10,727 nucleotides of DNA from Candidatus Bathyarchaeota archaeon BA1 (GCA_001399805.1 LIHJ01000076.1:5179-15905), one strand, 5' to 3'; counted from the first letter of the stretch, positions 1 to 7,425 are shown. The notes: generated from the sequence alone by a model not told the origin. Made by a program: numbers and translations.

Positions 1-708
1 TTCATTAAATACAAAGGCCAGGGTATAACCGTTCTTCCCTCGGCGCCCTTTAGTAACGTATCCCTCGGCAAGATAATAGCCTATAAGCCTCGCTAATTCA
101 CCGTCTAACCCTAAGAAACGGGGGATCCACAATTTTCCACGCTTTATCCTAATAAATCCATCTTTCTCACGAATTAGCTCCGTACTGTTTTGATAGCGCG
201 ATTTCCCTTGTTTGACTACCCTTCTTAAGTGATCTGAAATTCCGAGCGCCTTGCATGTTTGTCTCCACGATAACCCCTTTGCCCTTAATTCTCTTGCTTT
301 TTCAATAATCGTTGATGTAATAATGCTTGATATTTGACTGTGGGGGGTTAATGCTGGAAGCACTATTTCTTTAAGGTCAAAGATTCTTTCCCCTTTTGAT
401 TCTTGAGGAATAGGGATAACGAGAAGATCTCCCTTTTGAAGCCTATCAGCTCTTATCTTTACAATTTGATTGTTTTTATATGTAAGAACGCGGTGGCTGG
501 GGGTTACAGAAATTTCACTGTTTAGATAAGCTGGCTTGAGAACTACTAACTCTCCATGAAATGGGTGCTCAAACACTTGCAAGACCTTTCTGAAACAACC
601 ACCGTGGCTAAAGGCTTCTATAGGCTCGCCCCTTTTGAACCTAGATGCTATCTCCTCAATGGCTAGAACACCATTTGAGGTTAATATAGGTGTGCCCTCT
701 GGTAAACA
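1..708 (-). mobile_element. LAGLIDADG intein, N-terminal two-thirds, inserted in the radical SAM Fe-S motif
   Basis: The intein begins with Cys1 (TGT at 706-708) in CLPEGTPILTSNGVLAIEEI, a standard N-terminal splicing block A. The TxxH block B follows as TPSHRVLT (about 505-482), then the block with ADRLQKGDLLVIPIP. About 207 residues after Cys1 comes the first LAGLIDADG motif, LIGYYLAEGYV (about 87-55), which marks a homing-endonuclease-bearing intein rather than a mini-intein. The second LAGLIDADG motif and the C-terminal HN splice block lie outside the window. Between the splicing and nuclease parts is a helix-turn-helix-like stretch (about 300-205). The DNA is visibly richer in A and T than the extein, and the change falls at the Cys1 codon. 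This fits a recent arrival by homing. All residues needed for the first splicing steps that can be seen are present, so the element looks active. Confidence 0.92.
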
Positions 709-960
709 CCAGATGCAGTCATAATTGCATGACCAGGTTGAGAAGGTGAGGGCGGTGGAGCCGGGCCAGTAGTGGAAGAAGGGCTTGATCTCGATGGGTC
801 TGCTTTCTAGGGCGCTGATGTCTCCGTAGACGAGGGTATACAGCTTGCCATCAATGTTCTTTCTGGTCCTACAGAAACCCGTAAGGCCTGGAGAGATCAG
901 GCATCTCCGCTCGCATAAACCACACCTCACCTTATCCTCTGGCATTTTCTCATAGAGCAT
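1..960 (-). CDS. Radical SAM protein, AmrS / PFL-activating-enzyme type, interrupted by an intein (3' end outside window)
   Basis: Reading leftward, the N-terminal extein (960 to 709, about 84 residues) starts MLYEKMPEDKVRCGLCERRC and has a cysteine-rich segment (C-x2-C-x3-C, then GLTGFC). It continues through the YTLVYGDIS and PIEIKPFFHYWPGS stretches to CNYDCIWC, the radical SAM CX3CX2C motif that binds the 4Fe-4S cluster. This order is typical of the AmmeMemoRadiSam-system radical SAM enzyme (AmrS) and related glycyl-radical-activating-like proteins; the substrate is unknown. At the third cysteine the frame passes directly into an intein that continues past base 1, so the C-terminal extein (expected to begin CQN) is not seen. 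The start is uncertain. ATG at 960 is conservative, but the frame is open back to a TGA at 1015-1017, and GTG codons at 999 and 1008 would add residues ending TVREA. None of the three has a well-spaced ribosome binding site. Confidence 0.85.
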   Translation of the reverse strand, partial: MLYEKMPEDKVRCGLCERRCLISPGLTGFCRTRKNIDGKLYTLVYGDISALESRPIEIKPFFHYWPGSTALTFSTWSCNYDCIWCLPEGTPILTSNGVLAIEEIASRFKRGEPIEAFSHGGCFRKVLQVFEHPFHGELVVLKPAYLNSEISVTPSHRVLTYKNNQIVKIRADRLQKGDLLVIPIPQESKGERIFDLKEIVLPALTPHSQISSIITSTIIEKARELRAKGLSWRQTCKALGISDHLRRVVKQGKSRYQNSTELIREKDGFIRIKRGKLWIPRFLGLDGELARLIGYYLAEGYVTKGRRGKNGYTLAFVFNE

Positions 961-1080
961 GGCCTCTCGAACCGTAGGATACCGCAGTAAACCCCACACC
1001 TCTAACACTTCAAATCAACATTTGTTTACGAGGCACATTAACTTTTCAGCCTACCAGAAACACGAAAGGCATAATTGAGG

Positions 1081-1092
1081 ATTTATTTATAC
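1081..1092. promoter_or_regulatory. AT-rich TATA-like element in the divergent promoter region
   Basis: The stretch atttatttatac lies between two divergent genes. On the minus strand it reads GTATAAATAAAT, a good match to an archaeal TATA box. That would place transcription of the intein-containing radical SAM gene at roughly 1055-1060, leaving a leader of 50-100 nt. On the plus strand the same bases lie about 40 nt before the carbamoyltransferase ATG. That suits a start site near 1110 and a short leader carrying the ribosome binding site. Either or both uses are possible. The rest of 1018-1128 holds nothing else I can name. Confidence 0.45.
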
Positions 1093-1114
1093 TAGCAAGA
1101 AACTGATACTTGAT

Positions 1115-1120
1115 GGAGGT
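1115..1120 (+). promoter_or_regulatory. Ribosome binding site of the carbamoyltransferase
   Basis: GGAGGT is a near-perfect Shine-Dalgarno sequence, 8 nt before ATG at 1129. It fixes that start and rules out the out-of-frame ATG at 1112. Confidence 0.75.
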
Positions 1121-1128
1121 AGAGATCG

Positions 1129-2151
1129 ATGGCACAGGACAGCTTGTATGGTAAGGATCTGATAACGACGCAGGAGTGGGCGATTGAGGAAATAGAGGCC
1201 ATATTAGACCTGGCTAGGGGGTTCAAGGGCAAGTATGCAAGGGGCGAGGCTCCTGAACTGCTTAGAAGAAAGACGTTTTTTATGCTTTTTTACGCACCCT
1301 CCACAAGGACAAGGGCAGCCTTTGAAGCCGCCATGACCATCCTGGGTGGCCATGCCCAGTTCATTGATGTCTCTACAACACGACTTGAGGTGGGAGAGGC
1401 CATCAAGGATGTGGCGAAGATGTATGAGAGGTATGGGCATGGGCTGGGGGTGCGCATCCTTGATCAAGCAATTGACTTTGTGTATGGTAAGGGTAACTGG
1501 GTGGTGCGCGAGTGTGCTCGACACGCGGAGATCCCGGTCATCAACATGGCTTGCTGCTCTTTCCATCCCACGCAGGGACTAGCCGACTTAATGACGGCCC
1601 AAGAGAAGCTGGGCAACATCCAAGCGAAAAAGTACGTGATCATGTGGGGCTATTCAAGAAAGTTTAGGGGGCGGTGCAGCATCCAAGAGGAGATGCTCAT
1701 CATGACCCGATTCGGAATGGATGTAGTCCTCGCTTACCCGCCTGGGTTTGAGCTAGACCAAAAACTTGTAGACGCAGCGAGAGAGAATGCTGCAAACAGT
1801 GGAGGCCACCTTGAAGTCACCCACGATTACAAGTCAGCCTTGCATGGAGCGCACGTGGTGTTCCCCAGAAACTGGGCCAGTGCAGCCCTGCTCAAGGTGG
1901 GTGCAAGCCAATTCGGAAAAGAGAATGAGTCAAGGCTTCATGAAAAGCATAGGGATTGGATGCTCACGCAAGAGCTTGTGGATTTAATGGATAAAAGGGG
2001 CATCATCACCCATGTTTTGCCTGTGCTTCGAGGAGAGGAGGCCGAAGACAAGGTTATGGACAGCAGCCGCTCCGTGATATACGATCAAGCTGAAAATGGA
2101 TTATACACAAAAATGGCTGTTCTAGCGCTAACAATGGGAGAGAACAAATAA
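1129..2151 (+). CDS. Carbamoyltransferase of the knotted YgeW / acetylornithine-type family
   Basis: This 340-residue aspartate/ornithine carbamoyltransferase-fold protein would transfer a carbamoyl group from carbamoyl phosphate to an amino group in the cytoplasm. The carbamoyl-phosphate site is seen as PSTRTR (residues 57-62) in the N-terminal half, followed by HPTQGLADL (146-154). The second half has WGYSRKFRGR (173-182), IMTRFGMDVVLAYP (191-204) and FPRNWAS (245-251), which closely resemble E. coli YgeW as I remember it. The end, AENGLYTKMAVLAL, resembles knotted N-acetylornithine transcarbamylases. The amino-substrate loop reads HVLP (295-298), where ornithine carbamoyltransferases have HCLP, so ornithine is doubtful. 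No other arginine-pathway gene is in the window. The gene has a strong ribosome binding site and faces the thrC run convergently. I am confident of the family but not of the substrate. Alternatives are ornithine, an acylated ornithine, or a purine-breakdown product. Confidence 0.88.
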   Translation: MAQDSLYGKDLITTQEWAIEEIEAILDLARGFKGKYARGEAPELLRRKTFFMLFYAPSTRTRAAFEAAMTILGGHAQFIDVSTTRLEVGEAIKDVAKMYERYGHGLGVRILDQAIDFVYGKGNWVVRECARHAEIPVINMACCSFHPTQGLADLMTAQEKLGNIQAKKYVIMWGYSRKFRGRCSIQEEMLIMTRFGMDVVLAYPPGFELDQKLVDAARENAANSGGHLEVTHDYKSALHGAHVVFPRNWASAALLKVGASQFGKENESRLHEKHRDWMLTQELVDLMDKRGIITHVLPVLRGEEAEDKVMDSSRSVIYDQAENGLYTKMAVLALTMGENK

Positions 2152-2178
2152 TTTATAACTCGAGTGGTGACGCAAAAG

Positions 2179-2214
2179 AAGGATGCTTTAATTATTAATA
2201 ACTAAGTCATCCTT
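2179..2214. repeat. Small inverted repeat with AT-rich loop
   Basis: AAGGATG (2179-2185) is matched by its exact reverse complement CATCCTT (2208-2214), separated by 22 mostly A/T bases. It lies after the carbamoyltransferase stop and before the small coiled-coil gene. It could be an operator or a weak terminator hairpin, but seven base pairs around a long loop may be chance. The rest of 2152-2254 is AT-rich and empty apart from a TATA-like aaaatatta (2231-2239) about 20 nt before the next ATG. Confidence 0.25.
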
Positions 2215-2254
2215 TAATGGGGAGATATAGAAAATATTACATGGATCGGTCTTA

Positions 2255-2463
2255 ATGCCAACGGAGTTTGAAGAAAGGTTAGTGAAACTTGAAGGAAGGA
2301 TCGAAGAGCTATCTAATAGGATTGATGACCTTAATCATGTATTGTCTAAGAGGATAGACGACCTAAGGTCCGATATGAATTTTAGATTTAATATCTCCTA
2401 ACCTTAAATATATGCATACTCGGGGCGATACTGGGTGTTCTCTTTAAAATGATTTTTACCTAA
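2255..2463 (+). pseudogene. Small coiled-coil membrane protein, frame broken before the transmembrane tail
   Basis: ATG at 2255 opens 48 codons up to TAA at 2399-2401. The product is a heptad-patterned coiled coil: EFEERLVKLEGRIEELSNRI, then DDLNHVLSKRIDDLRSDMNFRFN. Proteins with repeated 'RIDDLRSDMN' helices ending in one membrane anchor are common in archaeal genomes. In the frame one base back, starting at the stop itself (CTA at 2398), the sequence reads LTLNICILGAILGVLFKMIF and then stops at 2463. This is a convincing transmembrane helix followed by a charged end. The intact protein was therefore probably about 69 residues, with the anchor lost to a one-base change or a sequencing error near 2390-2400. 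The start has no ribosome binding site, but aaaatatta about 20 nt upstream would suit leaderless transcription. The function is unknown. Confidence 0.55.
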
Positions 2464-2487
2464 CGGTTGATTGTCCGTCTACCATCC

Positions 2488-3743
2488 TTAGCCATATTTC
2501 ATAATTATTTCTTCAAATTCTTTAATACCAGCCTTGATAGTAGGGGCTTCTTTTAACGTTTTCATTACAACTTCCGGGTCTTTCAAACCGCTTCCAGTGA
2601 TCAACACAACTGTGGTTTCGTCTTCCCCAATGCGTTCATCAAGAAGTTGAACTAATCCAGCGAGTGAGGCAACTCCAAATGGCTCAGCAAATATGCCCTC
2701 GGTAGACGAGAGAAGCCTCTGAGCCTCAGTATATCGCTGTCGGAAACTGCCTGAGCCGTTCCTCCAATTTCTTTCAAGGCAGTTAAGGCGGCGTCTCCAT
2801 CCCATGGAAAGACGTCGGCTAGCCCGCCAGCAATAGTGTTAGGACGCTCCCATGGCTCGATTTCGAATGGTCCCCTCCCCTCTTTAAAGGCTCTCACGAG
2901 GGGTGCACAGCCCATAGGTTGTATCGCGGCGAATTTTGGCATGGACTCAATGAAGCCAAGATGATGTAGGTCCTTAAAACCCTTCCAGACCCCGGCGAAG
3001 AGGCAAGCTGAACCCACTGGAACCACGATCCAGTCGGGCACGTTCCAGCTTAGCTGCTCCACAACCTCATAGGATATGGTTTTGGGGCCCTCCACTTGAT
3101 AAGGATTAAAGGGCCCAAAGCTGGGGCAAGGGTACCAACCATACCTTTCTATCACCATGCGTAACATTTGCACTGTGGGGTCCACGCCCCTCTCCATGGT
3201 CTTCACTTTAATGATGCTCGCCCCATATAGGTGAATCTGGGCGATCTTAGCGAGAGAAGCGAATTCTAAAACAAAGGCGTGGCACCTCAATCCAGCCTTG
3301 GCGGAATACGCAGCGAGGGAAGCCGCAGCATTCCCGCTAGAAGCTATCGCCACGTTTTTGACGTTAAATTCAAGTGCCTTGGATATCCCCACGGTCATCG
3401 ACCGATCCTTAAAGGACCCCGTAGGATTTCTTGTTTCATCTTTTAAATAGAGGGTCTTTAACGCAATCTTTCCAGCGAGACCATTGGCTTTAAGAAGGGG
3501 AGTTCCACCTTCGCCTAATGTTACGATGTTTCTTTTGTTTTGGATTGGGAGGAGTTCATGGTATTTCCATACGCCAGTGGAACGCTCCATTAATGCTTTC
3601 TTGGTAACCTTTTCCGCCAACGCCTCGCAGTCGTAGTAGATGTCAAGTCGACCATCATCCTTATGAGCACACATGTAGATGGCTGTATTTGGAGAATACT
3701 CTGTCCCGCAACGGGCACATCTTAACTTTGTTACAAAAAACAT
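2488..3743 (-). CDS. thrC: Threonine synthase, zinc-ribbon type, with a one-base frameshift
   Basis: This PLP enzyme converts O-phospho-homoserine to threonine. The first frame (from ATG at 3743) has an N-terminal zinc ribbon with cysteines 9, 12, 25 and 39. The PLP-lysine motif PTGSFKDR (107-114, Lys112) and the phosphate-binding loop SSGNAAASLAAY (135-146) follow. At about residue 338 (AVSDSDI, bases near 2726-2732) the homologous reading moves to the next frame: TEAQRLLSSTEGIFAEPFG, then the ring-nitrogen motif LITGSGLKDP, ending at 2488. Together the parts give about 418 residues, a normal length. As read, the first frame runs about 25 non-homologous residues before stopping and lacks the C-terminal domain. 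The gene either is newly inactivated or contains a base-calling error. GGTG lies a few bases before ATG 3743, 24 nt after the amidohydrolase stop, so it is the last gene of the run. A related fold-type II enzyme such as diaminopropionate ammonia-lyase is less likely because of the zinc ribbon. Confidence 0.85.
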
Positions 3744-3767
3744 CCGTTCACCACGGGGTGTGAAAGG

Positions 3768-5159
3768 TTATTGGAGAGGCCATTTAGGTTTTATTGTTAT
3801 GTTTGCTCTCTGCGCAACGGCTAAGCCTCGCTCCTCCGCCTCTTCTAACACCCAACTCTCATCCATGGTTTTCACTTCCCGATTCTCCATGACAATTTTG
3901 CCATCTATGATGACGGTGTGGACATCGCTTCCGTTTGCTGCGTATACCAAGTGAGAGACCGGGTTATGCATCGGGGTTAGGTGGGGCTTCTTAAAGTCTA
4001 GCAGTATGATGTCGGCCTTTCTCCCGGGTACGATAGACCCTATCTCGTTGCCTAACCCGATTGATTTAGCCCCATTGATCGTGGCCATCTCAATCACTGT
4101 TTCGGCGTGCAAAACTGATGGATCCAAAGAATGAACCTTGTGAAGCAGTGCGGCTAACTTCATTTCACGAATCATGTCATAACAGTTGTTGCTGGGTCCC
4201 CCATCGCATCCAAGGGAAACGGTTACGCCAGCTTTCAGCATCTCGGGAACTCGGGCTATTCCTGAGGCTAGTTTCATGTTGGAGGCTGGGCAGTGACAAA
4301 CGCTAGTGTCGGATTCCGCCAGCATGCGAATCTCTTTGGGCGTTAACCAAACGGCATGCGCCAGAAGAACGTTTGAACCTAAAAGACCAACGCTTTTCGC
4401 AAACTCGACTGGGAGCGTGTTGAATTCCTTCATGGTGTATTGAACGTCCTCCCGAACCTCGGCCTGGTGCATGGTGATACCCGTATGATGCTCCTTGGCA
4501 AGTTGACTAACCTCACGATAGAGTTCCGGTGAGCAGGCCCCGGGTGTTCTGGGACCAAACCAGACGTGGATCCTTCCATCAGCCTTCCCATCCCATTTTC
4601 GGATCATCTGAACTGCTTCATTGAGAGAATGCTCCTTGGTTTCAATCATCCCCTCATGCATGATGCCCTTCTCCGTCGCATATCCCGCCATATCCATGAC
4701 CGATTTAGATAGGATCGCCCTCATCCCAGACTGCTTAACCACTTCCGCGACGCCATCAAATCCATAGCGTGTGTGAAGCATTGATTCTACGAAGCAGGTT
4801 GTGCCCGACTTGATCATCTCGAGCATGCATAGAAGAGCGCTGATTCTACCGTCCTCTTTGGTGTAGCCCCCCTGGAGCGGCCAAACCCTGTCCCTCAACC
4901 ACCCAACTAATGAAACATCGTCAGCGCATCCTCGAATTAACGCCTGAGCCAGATGTACGTGACAATCAATTAGCCCAGGTATCACCACCGTCCTAGACGC
5001 GTCCAAAACCCTTTCCGCCGAATATTCCCTTCTCAGCTCCTTGGTTTTGCCCACAGCCACAATTTTGTCACCCTCAACAGCCACGGACCCATCCACAATC
5101 ACACGCCGCTGAGCATCCATGGTCATAACGGTTCCATGCTTAATGAGGAGACTAGCCAA
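3768..5159 (-). CDS. Amidohydrolase, MTA/SAH deaminase (MtaD/DadD)-like
   Basis: This 463-residue metal-dependent amidohydrolase belongs to the TrzA/AtzA and MTA/SAH-deaminase group. The ligands are in place: HVH (His67, His69) in PGLIDCHVHL, MHQAE (His231, Glu234), LLAHAVWL (His268) and SLGCDGGPSNN (Asp319). CADDVSLVGWLRDRVWPLQG and CHCPASNMKLASGIARVPEM are hallmarks of enzymes that remove the 6-amino group from S-adenosylhomocysteine, methylthioadenosine or 5'-deoxyadenosine. Guanine deaminase/SsnA and chlorohydrolases share this fold, so the substrate is inferred. The neighbouring adenine deaminase and MetE homologue favour an adenosine derivative. The start is a TTG at 5159, chosen because SLLIKHGTVMTMD is the usual N-terminus of the family. 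A weak GGGG lies about 11 nt upstream. It lies 61 nt after the permease stump and 24 nt before thrC, and is probably transcribed with both. Confidence 0.87.
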   Translation of the reverse strand: MASLLIKHGTVMTMDAQRRVIVDGSVAVEGDKIVAVGKTKELRREYSAERVLDASRTVVIPGLIDCHVHLAQALIRGCADDVSLVGWLRDRVWPLQGGYTKEDGRISALLCMLEMIKSGTTCFVESMLHTRYGFDGVAEVVKQSGMRAILSKSVMDMAGYATEKGIMHEGMIETKEHSLNEAVQMIRKWDGKADGRIHVWFGPRTPGACSPELYREVSQLAKEHHTGITMHQAEVREDVQYTMKEFNTLPVEFAKSVGLLGSNVLLAHAVWLTPKEIRMLAESDTSVCHCPASNMKLASGIARVPEMLKAGVTVSLGCDGGPSNNCYDMIREMKLAALLHKVHSLDPSVLHAETVIEMATINGAKSIGLGNEIGSIVPGRKADIILLDFKKPHLTPMHNPVSHLVYAANGSDVHTVIIDGKIVMENREVKTMDESWVLEEAEERGLAVAQRANITIKPKWPLQ

Positions 5160-5220
5160 GGTTTTCCAAACCCCTTAAAGAATCGGGGCGACTGTCTAAA
5201 AGGGTTTTACTTTGAGACGG

Positions 5221-5583
5221 CTATTTTTCACCTCTCACATAGGGTGTTCCGAGGGCGGAGGGTGCACCCATCCTCTTTCGTATGGTCTCTCTTGTTCCAG
5301 CCAGTAGAACAATCACAACGAGCGCGTAGGGTAACATCGCCAGGAGGGTGGGTGAGATTCCCAAGCCATAAGGTGGAGGTGGCTGAAGCCGATATTGGAG
5401 AGCCTCAACTCCTCCAAAGAGGTAGGCGCCTAGGAGAGCACGGCCTAGGTTCCACATGGAGAAGATGGTGAGGGCAATCCCCGAAACGGTTTGATTGGCT
5501 CTTGAAGCAATACCAGCGGTCTCGGTCACTTTTGATAACGACCTGAAATACACTAACCCTAAAAGTTGTCTTTCAGTGGTTCA
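5221..5583 (-). pseudogene. C-terminal remnant of a nucleoside-type ABC transporter permease (YufQ/NupQ-like)
   Basis: The open frame starts after a TGA at 5581-5583. Its first possible start is GTG at 5553, giving 110 residues. TVSGIALTIFSMWNLGRALL (residues 22-41) with YLFGGVEALQYRLQ, a second helix TLLAMLPYALVVIVLLAG, and the ending GAPSALGTPYVRGE match the last third of the second permease of BmpA/PnrA-type purine-nucleoside ABC importers. Those permeases are usually about 300 residues. The first two-thirds, including the other membrane helices, is absent. The stump lies between adenine deaminase (stop at 5593) and the amidohydrolase, in the same orientation. No ATP-binding subunit, first permease or binding protein is visible. 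I read it as the residue of a deletion that removed a nucleoside uptake module. It is very unlikely to work as a transporter alone. Confidence 0.78.
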
Positions 5584-5592
5584 AGGTAAAAC

Positions 5593-7422
5593 CTATCCGA
5601 CCATTAGCTTGACGAACCGAAATCTCTGTGTATCCACCAGGCCTTTGTCGGTAATCCTGAGTTCCGGGAGCACGGGTAATGCGAGGAGGGACATGGTCAT
5701 GAAGGGCGAAGCCATGGTGCAGCCCAACTCCACCCATGCGTTTTGCAGCTTTTCCACATGCTCACAAACTTTTTCCAAGGGCTCATCGGACATTAGCCCC
5801 GCGATAGGCAACACCACCAACCCTATTACCTCACCATTTTTGACTGCGGTCATCCCGCCACCGACCTCGGCCAATTTGTTGATCGCAAAGGCCATGTCGT
5901 GGTCGTTCATGCCCACCACCAGCAGGTTATGGCTGTCGTGAGCAACACTCGATGCAACCGCTCCCTCCTTGAAGCCAAACCCGCTCACAAAGCCCAGACC
6001 AATATTACCCGTTTGTTTATGCCTCTCCACCGCGGCCACCTTTGCTATATCCTTGGCTATGCTCGGCTGAACTACCCCATCCTTAACGGGCAATTCTTCT
6101 TGCAGGTGCCTCGTGACAACTTTGGCTTCAACCACACCTATGACGTGAACCATCACCGTTCCATTCCTCGTAGGGGCCTTGATGGAGAGGTCTCCCGCTG
6201 TTATAGGCCGTTTCAGGTGGATGGACCGCCTAACAAGGTCAGGATGCTGGGGAGGGGCCAAATCGATGAGCATCCTTCCCTGGTTGGCAACCACCACCCC
6301 ATCCGCTATCACCGTGTCCACGCTAACGCCGGAGAGGTTATTAAGAATGAGAATGTCGGCGGACTTGCTGGGAGCGATGCTGCCAATGTCTCGGCTAACC
6401 CCGTAATGCTCTGCTGTGTTCAGGGTGGCCATCTGCACCGCTGTGATTGGGTCCACGCCCTCCTCAATGGCTCGCCGAACAACATCGTTCAGGTGACCCC
6501 GGGTCATCAAGGTCTCGGGGTGCCGATCATCCGTGACCAAAATCACGTGGCGTGGGTCCAGCCTCTGCTCCGTTACGCATTTAATCACCTCAGCAACGTC
6601 ACGCCAGGCAGAACCCTCCCGTATCATTGTGTATAAACCCAGCCTCAGCCGTTGTATCCCATCGATTTTTCTGGTGGATTCATGACAGGAGGTTATGCCA
6701 GCCGCTGCATAAGCCGCTAACTCCATGTCTAGCAGCCCATTGGAATGACCCTCCACCACCTTGTTGGCGCGGAGGGCTGCCTGGATCTCCCCATGCACCT
6801 TCTCATCGCCATGGAGCACGCCGGGGTAGTTCATCATCTCGCCCAACCCAATGACACCCTCCCATCTGAGAGCCTCCTCAACGTCGGCGGGCGTGATCTC
6901 CGCCCCAGCAGTTTCGAAGCCGGGGGCAGCAGGAACACAGGAGGGAATGCAGACGAACACCTTGAGGGGAAGCCCCTTGGCCTCGTCAAGCATGAGTCTG
7001 ACGCCCTCCAAGCCGAGCACATTGGCGATCTCATGGGGGTCTATGAACACGCTGGTGGTCCCGTGGGGCAGCACAGCCCTGGCGAATTGGGTGACTGTGA
7101 TCATGCTACTTTCGATGTGAACGTGGCCATCTAAGAACCCTGGAACCAGATACTTGCCGGTTGCCTCCATAACTGTTGTCTTGTTTCCTATGGTGTGGCC
7201 TGCCCTTCCCACGAGGGCAATTCGATCCCTCTTAATGGCCACATCCATGTTCTCTAAGAGCTCTCCAGAGCTCACATTCACCAGGTTGCCGCCTCTGATT
7301 ACGAGGTCAGCCTTCTCCCTTCCCATGGCTGTGTCAACGAGAAGTTTTGTAACGTCCTCTAGCCTTGTTCTTTTAACAAGCAGCTTTTTGAACACATTAA
7401 TTTCCTCAAACTGCGAAGTCAT
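5593..7422 (-). CDS. ade: Adenine deaminase
   Basis: This enzyme deaminates adenine to hypoxanthine and ammonia in purine salvage. The full AdeC architecture is present in 609 residues (the B. subtilis enzyme is about 580). Counting from ATG 7422, the metal-binding segment PGFLDGHVHIESSMIT has its two histidines near 100 and 102. ARAVLPHGTTSVFIDPHEIANVLG follows, then GLGEMMNYPGVL (Glu near 195), VEGHSNGL (His near 226), TSCHES (His near 247) and LVTDDRHPETL (Asp near 298). The C-terminal AdeC-specific domain has GFGFKEGAVASSVAHDSHN and MAFAINKLAEVGGGMTAV. ATG at 7422 is preferred over the in-frame TTG at 7434, because GGGGGAT lies just before the ATG and the TTG directly abuts the MetE stop. 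The gene is 12 nt downstream of the MetE homologue, which points to co-transcription. Nothing in it looks damaged. Confidence 0.95.
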   Translation of the reverse strand: MTSQFEEINVFKKLLVKRTRLEDVTKLLVDTAMGREKADLVIRGGNLVNVSSGELLENMDVAIKRDRIALVGRAGHTIGNKTTVMEATGKYLVPGFLDGHVHIESSMITVTQFARAVLPHGTTSVFIDPHEIANVLGLEGVRLMLDEAKGLPLKVFVCIPSCVPAAPGFETAGAEITPADVEEALRWEGVIGLGEMMNYPGVLHGDEKVHGEIQAALRANKVVEGHSNGLLDMELAAYAAAGITSCHESTRKIDGIQRLRLGLYTMIREGSAWRDVAEVIKCVTEQRLDPRHVILVTDDRHPETLMTRGHLNDVVRRAIEEGVDPITAVQMATLNTAEHYGVSRDIGSIAPSKSADILILNNLSGVSVDTVIADGVVVANQGRMLIDLAPPQHPDLVRRSIHLKRPITAGDLSIKAPTRNGTVMVHVIGVVEAKVVTRHLQEELPVKDGVVQPSIAKDIAKVAAVERHKQTGNIGLGFVSGFGFKEGAVASSVAHDSHNLLVVGMNDHDMAFAINKLAEVGGGMTAVKNGEVIGLVVLPIAGLMSDEPLEKVCEHVEKLQNAWVELGCTMASPFMTMSLLALPVLPELRITDKGLVDTQRFRFVKLMVG

Positions 7423-7425
7423 TTT

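Noticed and set aside
2390..2402. Programmed frameshifting in the coiled-coil gene
   Set aside because: No slippery heptamer or downstream hairpin is evident; mutation or sequencing error is the simpler reading.
2453..2457. T-run as a terminator between the convergent genes
   Set aside because: It is only five T residues inside the membrane-helix frame, with no hairpin, so it is not distinctive.
5899..6636. 245-codon open frame on the plus strand opposite adenine deaminase
   Set aside because: It is antisense to a fully conserved ade gene, its translation shows no domain, and long antisense frames are common opposite G+C-rich genes.
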